From Veronia nyctiphanis (GTDB lineage Bacteria > Pseudomonadota > Gammaproteobacteria > Enterobacterales > Vibrionaceae), in NCBI RefSeq assembly GCF_004116385.1, contig NZ_PEIB01000004.1, forward strand, positions 181,992 to 245,991: a stretch of DNA of 64,000 nucleotides. Reading direction: 5' to 3'. The notes beneath the pieces were generated by a model. That model worked only from the letters and a program-made list of their open reading frames with translations. It was not told the origin of the DNA and did not search any database. The position numbers were made by a program, and so were the translations under genes. Positions 37,820 through 47,883 of this stretch are shown here, piece after piece; within the stretch, counting starts at the first letter, position 1; every line of letters begins with the position of its first letter.

Positions 37820-39082
37820 ATGAATCTGACAGCGAGAATAAGGACATCAGCGGCACTGGTTGCTGTTTTGTGCAGTTATAACAGCGGAGTAAACGCTGAA
37901 CCAAACACATTCAATGCAATGGATAAACTGAACAAGACATTTTCTGGTGAGGCGGATGGCCTTCTTAAACACTTTGATAGGCAAGTTATTGCCGGTGGCT
38001 TCATGCTCAGCGACGGCAACTTTACAGGGAACTCGTACTCGAAATATCGGATTACCGCTGGACCAAAAAGCGATGTATTAACAAACGTTGAAGCAAACAC
38101 TGATCTAAACACAACCAAGTCGACACAAAAATCATCAGCGGCATGTGGCGAATTAGACACGTCAGTCACGCTGAGAGTAGACGATGAAACCTTATTCGAA
38201 ACATCGCCGAGCTGCAGTCCGCGCTCAACGATTCAGGTATCAAAAGAGTTTTCCGTTCAGGTTGTGCCACCTGCATTAAACATCGGGGCAGTTTGTTTTG
38301 ACCCGTTTTTCTGTAGTGTGAAATTGGATAACTTTTCTTTGGAATCTGTCATCGATACTAAGATTACTACCTCTATTGGGCTTAGTGCAGGTGAAAACGG
38401 CTCTAAGGAAGATTTTTTCTTTGCGCATGCGACACCAGAAGTCAAAGGAACGGTTGAAGGTGCGGGGTCTACGACCATTGATTGGTGGATAGCCAAGTGG
38501 GGCCTTGATGGAGCGGGCACTATAAACCTCGATGAATTCAAAGTGGTATCAAAAATTGAATTCGGCATTAAACACAAATCTGATTTGCTTTCTAGCGTTA
38601 CAAATACAGCCGTGGGGGCTGCGAATGGTGCGATAAATGCAGTAGCGCCTATCGCGGGAGGTATTTTTGATGTGCTCGCGCCGATTACGAACCCAATCGT
38701 TGATGCAGGCCTTGGCGTTGTTAATGCAGGCATAGATGTTGTAGGTGACGTCGTAGATGCAAACGCGCCACTTATTGGTGCAGTAGCCGATGGCGTTATA
38801 ACAACCGCATCTTCTATATTGTCGAACTTTAACGGCGGTGCAGGTGGTGCCTTCCCCACTGTTATTTCAAACATGTTGCAATGGCTACCATTCCAAGGTT
38901 TCGCTCGTCTTGCGGTCGATTATAGTGTGACAGCAGGCAGCGGATCTTTATCGACAAATGTTTGGCTCACAGTGTGGGAACAGCAGCTTATTAATCAGAA
39001 CCTTGTCCATTTGACCATCCCGCCTCTGGTCAACATTCCTCAAACACCACTTATCAATATCGAATTACTCTTGTGGGAATAA
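37820..39082 (+). CDS. Secreted protein A of the A/B cassette
   Basis: 420 residues with a signal peptide (TSAALVAVLCSYNSGVNA). I do not recognise the family. The middle has cysteines (SSAACGELD, TSPSCSPRS, GAVCFDPFFCSVK). Residues about 255-340 are an unusual Gly/Ala/Val/Ile-rich stretch (VGAANGAINAVAPIAGGIFD, GLGVVNAGIDVVGDVVDANA), like an amphipathic or membrane-inserting helical repeat. The C-terminus is beta-like (DYSVTAGSGSLSTNVWLTVW, LTIPPLVNIPQTPLINIELL). It is followed by a terminator-like hairpin and gene B. A degenerate copy of its C-terminus lies at 40903. Confidence 0.7.
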   Translation: MNLTARIRTSAALVAVLCSYNSGVNAEPNTFNAMDKLNKTFSGEADGLLKHFDRQVIAGGFMLSDGNFTGNSYSKYRITAGPKSDVLTNVEANTDLNTTKSTQKSSAACGELDTSVTLRVDDETLFETSPSCSPRSTIQVSKEFSVQVVPPALNIGAVCFDPFFCSVKLDNFSLESVIDTKITTSIGLSAGENGSKEDFFFAHATPEVKGTVEGAGSTTIDWWIAKWGLDGAGTINLDEFKVVSKIEFGIKHKSDLLSSVTNTAVGAANGAINAVAPIAGGIFDVLAPITNPIVDAGLGVVNAGIDVVGDVVDANAPLIGAVADGVITTASSILSNFNGGAGGAFPTVISNMLQWLPFQGFARLAVDYSVTAGSGSLSTNVWLTVWEQQLINQNLVHLTIPPLVNIPQTPLINIELLLWE

Positions 39083-39096
39083 TCAGTACAAATCTG

Positions 39097-39121
39097 AGGT
39101 GGACAATGTCCACCTTAATTT
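39097..39121 (+). terminator. Hairpin between genes A and B
   Basis: AGGTGGAC paired with GTCCACCT around AAT, followed by TAATTTTC. A matching hairpin stands after the degenerate copy at 41082, so it is part of the duplicated unit. It may act as a partial terminator, because gene B follows in 30 nt. Confidence 0.7.
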
Positions 39122-39144
39122 TCAAATAATAGGATAGGTCAGAG

Positions 39145-40865
39145 ATGATACGTAAACTCGTCTTCGTCGTGTCCATATTATCAGTTTTCATGACAATTCA
39201 ATGGATAATGAACGATGATGTGGCACAAGGAAGTAATAATGTTGAAAACTATGCTGTAGAAACACCCTCGATAAACGAACAACGAAATAACGAAGAAAAT
39301 GCGCCCATAAGCGATAATCTAGAAGTAAAAATGTTTTCTGTTTATTTCAACTCAGAAGTGAGTACCGCTGGGCAGGCACTTGGCACATTGGAATACAGAT
39401 TTAATCTTGCTCTTAAGCCTCAGAGGCAAGGCGAACAATACTTGGGAAGAGTTTACGATATTAAATGGCCCGAATTAGAAGCCGTTTATAGTAAACCCGA
39501 TACGTTGGCATTTAAAACACAATTTAAAAATGGTCAATTTACACAAGTGGACTTGCTTGGGCTTGATGACAAACATCCACTGGCGATGATTCGCCCATTA
39601 CTCGCACAAATGTCGTATTCAGAGGGAGTGACACAGCTACAACTTGAGGGCGGGATGTATACCTTCAAATTCAAAAGGCTGGATAACAAAACGTTGACAC
39701 GCACACGCCTTGAAAGTGCAGAAAACGAAAGTGTGCTCGACGTGCTGAGTGAAAGTGACGACTGGCACATGATTCATGATGACGCAGGTTTCCCGTTAAC
39801 CATGAAAATGTCTCATGCTCGTGAGGTGAGATATCCCCCAAACGTTCTCGCGATCAGCCAAAAAGCCTTTGCATCGCGTGTCGCTGACTCTGTTTCTTTG
39901 AGTTGGCAGTCAGAGCAGTTTGACTCTGGTGCGAACAGCGCCTATTTCGTTCGTGCGACCGAACGCCCTGATGAAGCCCCCGCAATAACAAATGAAAACC
40001 TGAGAGAGAATCTCTCACAACTCGCGTCAAACACGTTGATCAGTAAAGTGAGAAGCTTGGTGAGTTTCTTGTACTTCAAGGAGCGGGATTTTCGCGGCAG
40101 CTTTTGCTCGACAATTCCCTGAGTGATAAAGAAAAATCAGTGTTAATTCTTGCGTTGGAACAATCAGGTACTCAGGAAGGGGAATGGATTCTGTCGCAAC
40201 TAATTAGTGATAATGAACTCGAAGAAACACACCGTTTAAGGTCGACTATATCAATTGCAAGAATGGGTGATGTGAATACACTTGTTGCCTTTCGTTCACT
40301 TCAAGATGCAATGAAAGAGAAGGGGTCATTACTTGCCAACACGGCACTGATTAATATGGGCGTGCTGGGGAAGAGAGCGCCATCACTAAGCAACCAAGTT
40401 GACGAATTCCTAGTCGAAAAGCTTCAATCTGATTCTGAAACATATCGCACATTGATTGCGATAAATAACTCGACGACGGCTAACTTGAGTGAGCAAATTT
40501 CTCCGTTTTTGAACAGCGCATCATCCTCAGAAAGGGAGTTAGCAGTAAGTATACTGAGTCGCGATAGCAGCTCGGCACCGCTTCTGAATGAAGCATTAAA
40601 GAAAGAGACAAACCCGTCAGTCATGCAGAAATTGTTATCCGTTCAGGGTAAAGATGGATATATCAATCAAGAACTGATGATTGACTTACAACAGAGGGCC
40701 GTAGATAAGGCAACGCCGATGGTGACACGCGAGATAATTTTTGGCTTTTTGTTAAATCATGCGAGTAGTTCGTTTGAAATACGAGAGGTAGCAAGAGATA
40801 TACAAAAGCAGCGAAGTGTGTCTGACGCCATGGAGAAAAAAATAAGTGATTTATTAGCTCACTAA
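39145..40865 (+). CDS. Exported protein B of the A/B cassette, lipid-transfer-like layout, frame broken once
   Basis: An N-terminal anchor or signal (LVFVVSILSVFMTIQWIM) is followed by about 250 residues of beta-rich sequence (LGTLEYRFNLALKP, GVTQLQLEGGMYTFKF) and then a helical array from about residue 300 to the end. One missing G or T at 40085-40092 splits the frame; the restored product has about 573 residues. The helical part contains LALEQSGTQEGEWILSQLIS and LLANTALINMGVLGKRAPSL. This resembles the order beta-barrel then helical repeats, with a GT turn, of the N-terminal module of vitellogenin/MTP-type lipid transfer proteins. That likeness is pattern-based only. It follows gene A and was duplicated with it. 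Confidence 0.65.
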
Positions 40866-40902
40866 TGAAAGTTGAGGAAATAAGTAACTCGTCTTTGTGT
40901 CA

Positions 40903-41067
40903 GACGATTTTAGTATTACTGCAGGAAGCGGGTCGTTATCGACTAATGCCGCGATCTCATCTTGGGGATACGAAATTGACGATATGAATATCGGGATTCT
41001 TACTATTCCCCCGTTGCTCAATATTCCCCAAAAACAGCTGGTAAATGAGCAATTATTCTTGTGGTAA
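40903..41067 (+). pseudogene. Degenerate C-terminal copy of gene A
   Basis: The frame reads DDFSITAGSGSLSTNAAISS, then ILTIPPLLNIPQKQLVNEQL and ends FLW with TAA 41065-41067. It clearly matches the last 55 or so residues of gene A (DYSVTAGSGSLSTN, LTIPPLVNIPQTPL, LLLW). No start or upstream part of A precedes it; it begins just after the stop of gene B. It is the left-over of a second A/B unit in which most of A was deleted. Confidence 0.8.
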
Positions 41068-41081
41068 TACACGTCATCTGT

Positions 41082-41107
41082 AGAGGTGGGCAAAGTCCAC
41101 CTCTTTC
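41082..41107 (+). terminator. Hairpin after the degenerate gene A copy
   Basis: AGAGGTGG paired with CCACCTCT around GCAAAGT, then TTC. It is the counterpart of the hairpin at 39097 and shows that the intergenic segment was copied too. Confidence 0.7.
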
Positions 41108-41131
41108 TTCAAATAATGGGATGGTGACGAG

Positions 41132-41237
41132 GTGATACGCAAATTTGCTAAGGTTTGATGATAAAGGTCTTTTGATAATGTTCCACTTTACTAGCGTGGC
41201 GTCTAATTCAGAGGGAGTGCACTACTCGAATTGTAGG
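41132..41237 (+). pseudogene. Degenerate, internally deleted copy of gene B
   Basis: GTG 41132 starts MIRKFAKV and stops at once, matching the MIRK start of gene B after the same flanking sequence (CAAATAATGGGATGG against CAAATAATAGGATAG). From 41151 the sequence encodes RFDDKGLLIM and NSEGV, matching GLDDKHPLAM and YSEGV from the middle of B. The part between is deleted. It cannot be functional. The remaining gap to 41444 shows nothing further that I can support. Confidence 0.7.
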
Positions 41238-41444
41238 GACGTACATACGCTCAAAGCTTAAAATAAACAGTGCGAAAGCTATAGAAAAAACTAACGTTGC
41301 AATTACGTTAACAATCAGTTTCATTAAACTCAATGAATAACTCATTATGAATTCAAACTCTTCTCTATTCTAATTGTTAGGGCTGGGGCTTCGCTGTATT
41401 TTTTCATCAAATATTGATTTTTTATATCGGTAATTGAGGAAGGA

Positions 41445-42290
41445 ATGAAGAAAGTATCTGGCGCCGTCTCCGTTGTAACATTACTCACTGCGTGTGGCGG
41501 TGGTGACGATGGCAACACCTCAGCGAGTGGCTTTAGTGGTAAAAGTTGTAATGGCTTTAAGATAGAACGGCAATACACAGACGATAGCAAATCTTCAAAA
41601 GTATGGAAGTTAGAGCAAAAGGAATTTCCCAGTATCACGATTTCAATCAACCGGATGAGTGGGACAAAATATTCGAGTGTTTCCGACATTGCTTATAAAT
41701 GTCAGCATAGCCTAGACGTTCTCGCGGCAAATAAAGTTGATGTTTGGGAAGGGGAGACCAATGGTTCTATCTCTACAGGAGAGGAAATTACTTATAAGTC
41801 TTCATTTATGCTTGATCACTCCATGCCAGATATACCTTCATACAACGAGTGGGAAATACTTAAGCCCAACAGGAAACTAGCCGAAATACGTGGTGCTGAA
41901 GTAAAGGTTGACATATTGAACAGTGACGATTGGAGAGTTCCCAATGCTAGTTCGACAGCTATAGATTTGGTTTGTGAACAGCCTTTTGTCGAAGAGTTTG
42001 AAATAACAGAAGATGAATTTGAAGTGGCAGAAATTGACCTTTACGACTTAGATCCAAAATTTTGTGGGCTAGCTTATAGTCGAATGAAAGACGGGAAGCT
42101 GACACATTTTAAAAAATGTTTAGATGTTTCTCCAATCATTACTGAAAAGGCCGCAAGTTGCAGCTTCACTGATGCGAAGTTCAATATCCCAGATAATAAG
42201 GGCGGTAACTTTCCAATACTTGCAAGCGGTAAGCTCACTAAACCCGTCGATAATATTTTCTCGCTAACCATTAATTCAGTGAAATACTGA
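41445..42290 (+). CDS. Hypothetical lipoprotein
   Basis: 281 residues with a lipoprotein signal (VSVVTLLTAC followed by GGGDD). The mature part has several cysteines (SCNGFK, YKCQHS, LVCEQP, KFCGLA, KKCLD, SCSFTD) and an acidic stretch (FVEEFEITEDEFEVAEIDLY). I do not recognise a family. ATG 41445 follows GAGGAAGG. It lies downstream of the decayed cassette, so it may belong to the same accessory region. Confidence 0.65.
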   Translation: MKKVSGAVSVVTLLTACGGGDDGNTSASGFSGKSCNGFKIERQYTDDSKSSKVWKLEQKEFPSITISINRMSGTKYSSVSDIAYKCQHSLDVLAANKVDVWEGETNGSISTGEEITYKSSFMLDHSMPDIPSYNEWEILKPNRKLAEIRGAEVKVDILNSDDWRVPNASSTAIDLVCEQPFVEEFEITEDEFEVAEIDLYDLDPKFCGLAYSRMKDGKLTHFKKCLDVSPIITEKAASCSFTDAKFNIPDNKGGNFPILASGKLTKPVDNIFSLTINSVKY

Positions 42291-42328
42291 ATTGAATTTA
42301 TTGGGTGGAGGCTGTTTTTTAGCCTCAC

Positions 42329-43213
42329 TCATTTATCTCGCAACTTACTTTTCAAAAATTGCGTAAATGCCTGTACTTTTGCACTGTGGTGCAAATCTCT
42401 ATGCGTAATCAGCCAAAGGTTTGCGTTCCATTGTTCAGGAGCATCAAATTGACGAATTAATGTCGGTTCATTGTTAGCAAGCCAACAGTGACAGGGTGCG
42501 ATACCTATTCCGGCTTTTGCCATTTCCATTGCAAAGTTAAAATCTGGCGCACGATGATTAATTTGCTCAGTTGGCACGTTATTCTCTATCCACGCCGTCG
42601 ATTCGACGTTCATTAAGTTTTTACCGACCGTAATAAATCGGTGAGCACCAACCTCATCCAATGCCTTCATTCTGCCGTTACGATTGATGTAACCCTCAGA
42701 TGCATAGAGTGCAGTGCTAAGGCTTTTTAAGTGTTGAACGACATAATCAGGCGTATCAGGTTTTTTCCCCGGCCTAATGCCAACATGCGCTTCTCCGTAT
42801 TCAAAACGTGTAAGTTTTGGCGTTGCCACGATTTCAAGACAAATTTCAGGGTGAAGGGTTTGAAATTCGGCGAGTAACGGCGTGAGTGGGGGTAAAAAAG
42901 CCAACAGGGTAGTGAGCTTTAATGATCCTTTCAGCGTATCGTCATTTGTCTGCAGTTTGCCTAGTAATCTGTCTAGTTCATTTTGTGTGTTATCTGCAGC
43001 TGCCAGCAATAGTTCTCCCGCTGGCGTGGGGGTATAACCCCTCGCATGTCGGTGAAACAGTTTGACACCAAGCTGTGCTTCTAGTGCATCTATGCGCCGT
43101 AACACTGTGGAATGATGCACACCGAGAGCCAGAGAAGCAGCTGAAAGTGTGCCATTTTTGGCGACTTGATAGGCGAAGTGGACGTCAGTCCAGTCTAAGT
43201 TCTGTGCGTTCAT
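42329..43213 (-). CDS. LysR-family transcriptional regulator
   Basis: 294 residues. The N-terminal helix-turn-helix is DVHFAYQVAKNGTLSAASLA, then LGVHHSTVLRRIDALEAQLG; the effector-binding domain follows. It is transcribed divergently from the cytochrome b561/YceI pair with 114 nt between, the usual arrangement for a LysR regulator and its target, so control of that pair is a reasonable inference. Confidence 0.9.
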   Translation of the reverse strand: MNAQNLDWTDVHFAYQVAKNGTLSAASLALGVHHSTVLRRIDALEAQLGVKLFHRHARGYTPTPAGELLLAAADNTQNELDRLLGKLQTNDDTLKGSLKLTTLLAFLPPLTPLLAEFQTLHPEICLEIVATPKLTRFEYGEAHVGIRPGKKPDTPDYVVQHLKSLSTALYASEGYINRNGRMKALDEVGAHRFITVGKNLMNVESTAWIENNVPTEQINHRAPDFNFAMEMAKAGIGIAPCHCWLANNEPTLIRQFDAPEQWNANLWLITHRDLHHSAKVQAFTQFLKSKLRDK

Positions 43214-43327
43214 GCACAGTAGGTTTGCATGCGAAGCCTATGTCGTCAACAAGGCTTTCAATATAATGAGACTTCTTTCAACGGTGTATTGGATATACAT
43301 CACTAGCTGAACAAGGTAGTCAGATTA

Positions 43328-43873
43328 ATGGGCAAAAATGAGAAAAAAAATTGGAGCTGGCCATTAATTGCCATTCATTGGCTGGTCGCTACTGCTGTCT
43401 TCGGTTTGTTTGCTCTGGGCTGGTGGATGGTTGACTTGTCTTACTATGACCCGTGGTACAAAACAGGTCCAGATCTACATAAGAGTATTGGTTTTTTACT
43501 TTTTATGACGATGGTCGCGCGATTAGTGATGAGAGTGTTCACTCGTAAACCCGCGCCTATCTCTTCACATGCGAAGTGGGAGAAGCTCCTTGCCAGTAAA
43601 GTGCACATTGCTCTCTATCTATTAGTTTTTTTGGTCATGCTCAGCGGTTACCTCATTTCAACCGCAGACGGCAGAGCAATAAGTGTGTTTGGAATCATAG
43701 ATATTCCAGCAACAATCACCGAAATTGAAAATCAGGAAGATATTGCCGGTCTGATTCACTGGTATGCCGCTTGTACGATTATTGCTTTGGCTGTGCTTCA
43801 CGCAGCCGGCGCATTGAAACACCACCTTTTAGATAAAGACGACACATTAAAGCGCATGCTCGGAAAAGCATGA
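43328..43873 (+). CDS. Cytochrome b561 family protein (YceJ-like)
   Basis: 181 residues with four membrane helices and the conserved haem-ligand histidines: one in [20 protein letters not shown], one in [18 protein letters not shown], one in [19 protein letters not shown] and one in [19 protein letters not shown]. It should be a di-haem quinol oxidoreductase. It is paired with a YceI protein 52 nt downstream, as in many proteobacteria where b561 may serve a lipid-binding periplasmic partner. Confidence 0.92.
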   Translation: MGKNEKKNWSWPLIAIHWLVATAVFGLFALGWWMVDLSYYDPWYKTGPDLHKSIGFLLFMTMVARLVMRVFTRKPAPISSHAKWEKLLASKVHIALYLLVFLVMLSGYLISTADGRAISVFGIIDIPATITEIENQEDIAGLIHWYAACTIIALAVLHAAGALKHHLLDKDDTLKRMLGKA

Positions 43874-43925
43874 TGCGAACGTAACTCGTAATGACACGAC
43901 GAAAAGATTGAACGGAGACTCTGTT

Positions 43926-44513
43926 ATGAAAAAACGCCTTTTAGCGACGCTAATGCCAGCAGCACTTTTAGCTTCTTCATTTATTGCACCAAATGCATTG
44001 GCTGACGATTACAAAATTGATACGCGTGGTTCTCATGCCTCTGTCCAGTTCCGTATTCAGCACCTTGGATACAGTTGGTTAGTGGGTCGTTTTAACACTT
44101 TTGATGGTGAGTTCAGCTATGACGAGAAGAACCCAAGTGCATCAAAAGTGACAGTAAACATCGATACCTCAAGCGTGGACTCAAACCATGCTGAGCGTGA
44201 TAAGCACCTGCGCAGTAAAGATTTCCTGAATGTTTCTAAATTCCCTCAAGCCACGTTTGTGAGCAGCTCGTTCAAAGACCTTGGCGATGGCAAAGCGACA
44301 ATGACGGGTGACCTGACGTTGAACGGTGTAACGAAGCCAGTCACCATTGATGTTGACCACATCGGCGCAGGTAAAGACCCTTGGGGTGGCTATCGTCGTG
44401 GTTTCTTGGGTAAAACCACCATTGCTCTTAAAGATTACGGTATCAATACAAACCTAGGCCCAGCATCAACAACTGTTGAGCTCGAGCTGAACGTAGAAGG
44501 TATCCGAATCTAG
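43926..44513 (+). CDS. Periplasmic YceI-family protein
   Basis: 195 residues with a signal peptide ([20 protein letters not shown]). The mature YceI lipocalin-like barrel starts [20 protein letters not shown] and carries [20 protein letters not shown] and [15 protein letters not shown]. YceI proteins bind polyprenoid or amide lipids in the periplasm. ATG 43926 has GGAG 8 nt upstream. It forms an operon with the b561 gene. Confidence 0.93.
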   Translation: MKKRLLATLMPAALLASSFIAPNALADDYKIDTRGSHASVQFRIQHLGYSWLVGRFNTFDGEFSYDEKNPSASKVTVNIDTSSVDSNHAERDKHLRSKDFLNVSKFPQATFVSSSFKDLGDGKATMTGDLTLNGVTKPVTIDVDHIGAGKDPWGGYRRGFLGKTTIALKDYGINTNLGPASTTVELELNVEGIRI

Positions 44514-44533
44514 GTACTGAGTGTCAAATCGAC

Positions 44534-44562
44534 AAAAAGCCCACATTCGTGGGCTTTTTTCT
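44534..44562 (+). terminator. Terminator after the YceI gene
   Basis: AAAAGCCCAC paired with GTGGGCTTTT around ATTC and followed by T residues. Confidence 0.92.
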
Positions 44563-44643
44563 TGATGTTGACTCATTGAATAGATCAATAAATTGAGAAG
44601 CGAAATTCGCTTTCGTCATTCACACAATCAGCAATAAAAGGAT

Positions 44644-46166
44644 CTAAATAGGGGCTTCAAGAAAATCTCTTGCCACTTCACCAGAACAGTCTGACCACCA
44701 ACTTACGACATGTGATATTCCTTTCCATTCCTTGCTCCATGCTGTTTTTCCATGAGACTTAAGCTCGGTTGCCCAAGAGAAAGGCGTAACGGGATCAAAC
44801 TCACCAGACAGTAATAGCATCGGCGTCGTTATTTCCCTTTCTTCTTTGATTATCTTTGGCGCATGAGGTATGTCCCAGACATCGCAATTCATTAAATCCA
44901 GTTCAATAAGATTTTTCATCATGTACTTTTGAAAAGGATGTCGTTGTGATTCGGAGTATGCGTTACCTCGATCAAAAAATGGCACTTCATCATGGCAAGA
45001 GTAGGAATAATAAGCGCCTTCATCGAGGAACGTTAGGTAATCGATATTAAGATATTCCTCTTCTATCAGCTCTACTAACTGGTTTTGATCTCCATTTATG
45101 ATTGCATGCAACCTCGATGGCAGTTTTTCGATAGACTCGCTAACGTAGAGTATGTTGAAGACCGAAGAGATAATGACTTCTGGCGTTGCTTTATTTCGAT
45201 TGTTTTGAGGGTGAATGGATGTTCCACCGTTATCGGTAAAGGCTCCTTTTCCAATTCACTCAGATAATTGATGAATTCTTGTTCTAGATTAGCGCCAAAG
45301 CGGTCTTTGCAGGCATCATTCAATCTGCATTGTGCAAAAACTTTCTCAAACGTCTCGAACAAAATGGCTGGCATTTGTTCGTATGATTTTGTGGTCAGTG
45401 GGAAAACACCATCTAAGACCATACTGCGTGTTTTTGATGGGAATAGCTGCTCATACATCAGCGCAACGCGTGTGCCGTAAGACTGTCCCCAAAGATTTAA
45501 TTGCTCAATATTGAGCAGCTTACGTAACTCATTGATGTCTCTCGCCGCATTGATGACGTTATATTGTTTAACGTCCACTCCGTTACTCAGAAGATTGTCG
45601 CGACAATCTGTTACTGCACTCCTGTATATATCCAACGACTCGTCAAATGTAGGTTGTTGCTCAATTAAATCGCTGAGAACAGGCTCAAAATTTCCACAGT
45701 TCAGATTCGGTTGAGAACTTCCGACCCCACGATTATCAATCAGAATTAGCGGCCGTTCTACAGATAGGGTTGGTAAGTAATAAGGATACCAATATTCTTC
45801 AGTAATGAAGTAAGGGTCATCTGGCGAAATACCCAAAGCGCCACCAGGACCGCCCCCACCAGCGACCAGTAATGGATAAGGTCCACCCTCAGTGATTTCG
45901 CCCAAAATGACAAAAGGCAAAGTGACGGTATTACCTGAAGTGCTTAAGTAATCCTCGGGAACTTGTAATTCGCCACATGTCACAGTGGGCCAATGTGGTT
46001 TTGTGTCAAAGGAGCAATCTACCTGTTTAATGTCACTTTTAGTCACTAAGTTGTCAGGTAAGTGAAGCGGTTCTTTTGTCTCTCTAGGAGTGTAGCGGGT
46101 TGAAAAGTTGCTACATGCAGCAGTTAGAAGAGCAACGGAAATGACGAGAAATCGATATTTTTTCAT
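44644..46166 (-). CDS. Exported alpha/beta hydrolase (TAP/prolyl aminopeptidase-like) lipoprotein, frame broken once
   Basis: About 507 residues after repair. The N-terminal lipoprotein signal is FLVISVALLTAAC. The hydrolase core has GGGGPGGALG (oxyanion region), LILIDNRGVGSSQP, the nucleophile elbow LWGQSYGTRVALMYE and, near the end, LLLSGEFDPVTPFSWA with the catalytic Asp, then the His in KGISHVVSWW. This is the secreted tripeptidyl or prolyl aminopeptidase-like family. One A of an A-run (T-run at 45190-45192) is missing; beyond it the sequence continues TPEVIISSVFNILYVSE. ATG 46166 is chosen next to the signal sequence. Confidence 0.85.
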
Positions 46167-46353
46167 ATATTCATTATTCACCAGGTTGCGTTTGTTAAGC
46201 AATTTTATACATTACGGCCATAAGCGGTGTCAGGCTGTTTATTGCAATGCCAGGTAATAAAGAGTGTCTAATCGAAAAATTGTTTGAGAATTAATGAATA
46301 GTGTCAAATATCTTTTCTATTAATAAAGCGTATCATCAATACCAAAAGTATAA

Positions 46354-46378
46354 GCCCAGCCCAAATAGGGCTGGAATT
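46354..46378 (-). terminator. Hairpin after the small lipoprotein gene
   Basis: On the minus strand CCAGCCC and GGGCTGG pair around TATTT, 8 nt after the stop at 46386. The T-tract is weak, so this is a less certain terminator. Confidence 0.55.
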
Positions 46379-46385
46379 AAATAAT

Positions 46386-46811
46386 TTACCTGACACAAAC
46401 TTCTACTTCTTTTGCTTTTTCAATTCCTTTATCAATTAACGCAATAATATCTGGGTTCGAGATATTAGAAACAATACTATTGATAACTTGGTCTGCGGTT
46501 GATTCAGACGATACTTCGACTAAACAGCTGTAGGAATTAGCAATATCATTTGTTGTATTGAGCAAATCAGCAGGGTTACCAAAATCCGTATTCATGATGT
46601 TTTCAACCGAGATCAGAAGAGATGCAGCTGACTCTGAGGCGTCTGTTAAATGATCTAAGTTCAATCCACTTAGATCGACCGTTTCCATCTTGGCTTGAAC
46701 AGTATCCACAGCATCATTGGCAACCTGCTGTGCTTGGTCAATCATCTTATTCGCATCTTCACAACCTGCCAAAGCGACAATTAGTGCGACTATCGAGAGA
46801 GGCTTTTTCAT
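46386..46811 (-). CDS. Small helical lipoprotein
   Basis: 141 residues with a lipoprotein signal (SIVALIVALAGC then EDANKMID). The mature part is mostly helical with heptad-like stretches (QAQQVANDAVDTVQAKMETV) and two cysteines (SYSCLVE, EVCVR). No family recognised. It stands alone on the minus strand. Confidence 0.62.
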   Translation of the reverse strand: MKKPLSIVALIVALAGCEDANKMIDQAQQVANDAVDTVQAKMETVDLSGLNLDHLTDASESAASLLISVENIMNTDFGNPADLLNTTNDIANSYSCLVEVSSESTADQVINSIVSNISNPDIIALIDKGIEKAKEVEVCVR

Positions 46812-47128
46812 CTTTCATCCCTTAAACCAGAAACCTGAGCATTGATAATAAAGCAATTATCGCTATCAGCGAAAAAATATTACGTAACGGAATGTTGTGC
46901 TTACTCAGTCGCGGAAGCGCAGTCAACATTGTCGACGTTGACGTTAAATGTGTAATCAGCCGAAAACTTTTTATGAGCATTTGAATCAATCGGAAGGATG
47001 GTGTTTTCTGTGCGGCCGCCTCAGATTTACCTAAACCCCTGTTTACGTCTTCAGGGCGTTGTGAAGAGAATCAGACTGGTAAAACCTATTAAGACGTTAA
47101 TCTGAGTCTAAAGTAAACGAGGAAAAAC
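46812..47128. other. Divergent intergenic region with an inverted repeat
   Basis: 317 bp between the lipoprotein gene (minus) and the GrpB-family gene (plus). GTCAAC (46922-46927) and GTTGAC (46937-46942) form an inverted repeat around 9 nt and may be an operator. No gene seen. Confidence 0.45.
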
Positions 47129-47656
47129 ATGTCGAAGCGCATTATTGAAGTCGTAAATTACCGTCAGGAATGGCCAACAGAGTTTATAGAAGAGAGGTCG
47201 AAAATAGAATCTGTACTGACAGTGAGTAACATTGTTGATATCCAACATATTGGTAGCACGTCGGTTAATGGGCTTTGCGCAAAACCGATTATCGATATTC
47301 TATTGATAGTCAACAGCCTTGATGTCCTCGATAAAGACACCGACGAAATAGCGACGATTGGCTACCTTGCTAAGGGCGAGTTTGGTATTCCTGGCAGACG
47401 TTACTTCCAGAAAGGTGGAGCACAACGCAGTCACCAAATGCATGCCTTCTTGGCCGATTCAGAGGGTTCTCATAGACACCTTGCATTTCGTGATTACCTC
47501 AGAGCTTTTCCCGATATTGCTGAACAATATGGAAAGGTGAAACAAGAGGGCGCAAGGTTGTGTAATAACGACAATGATTTTTACTGTGAATACAAAGATA
47601 GTTTTGTGAAAGAACATGAGGCAAAAGCGTTGGAATGGGTGAAAAGTTATAAATAA
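47129..47656 (+). CDS. GrpB family nucleotidyltransferase-like protein
   Basis: 175 residues. The GrpB/UPF0157 pattern is clear: VVNYRQEWPTEFIEERSKIE, IQHIGSTSVNGLCAKPIIDI and the HQMHAFLADSEGSHRHLAFR segment. The fold is a minimal nucleotidyltransferase; the reaction is not known for most members. Such genes are common cargo of accessory regions. GAGGAAAA precedes the ATG. Confidence 0.92.
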   Translation: MSKRIIEVVNYRQEWPTEFIEERSKIESVLTVSNIVDIQHIGSTSVNGLCAKPIIDILLIVNSLDVLDKDTDEIATIGYLAKGEFGIPGRRYFQKGGAQRSHQMHAFLADSEGSHRHLAFRDYLRAFPDIAEQYGKVKQEGARLCNNDNDFYCEYKDSFVKEHEAKALEWVKSYK

Positions 47657-47663
47657 CTGATAG

Positions 47664-47692
47664 GCGCTCTAAAATAAGAGCGCTCTTTTCTG
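47664..47692 (+). terminator. Terminator after the GrpB-family gene
   Basis: GCGCTCT paired with AGAGCGC around AAAATA, followed by TCTTTTC. Confidence 0.85.
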
Positions 47693-47883
47693 TCTTGATT
47701 TTGGTTGCTTTAAGTCTTGAGGCTTAATTGAAGTACTTATATAAAGTTCTTGAACAATTCCCATGGGTCCTTGTCGTGATAGACAATCAAGAAATGCGAT
47801 ACTCCTTTGCATGCTCTATATTCTCGAGGCCTTGAATCTGATAGCCCAAAAAAAGAGTCAAAGAACTCTGCTTTCGTTTATTG

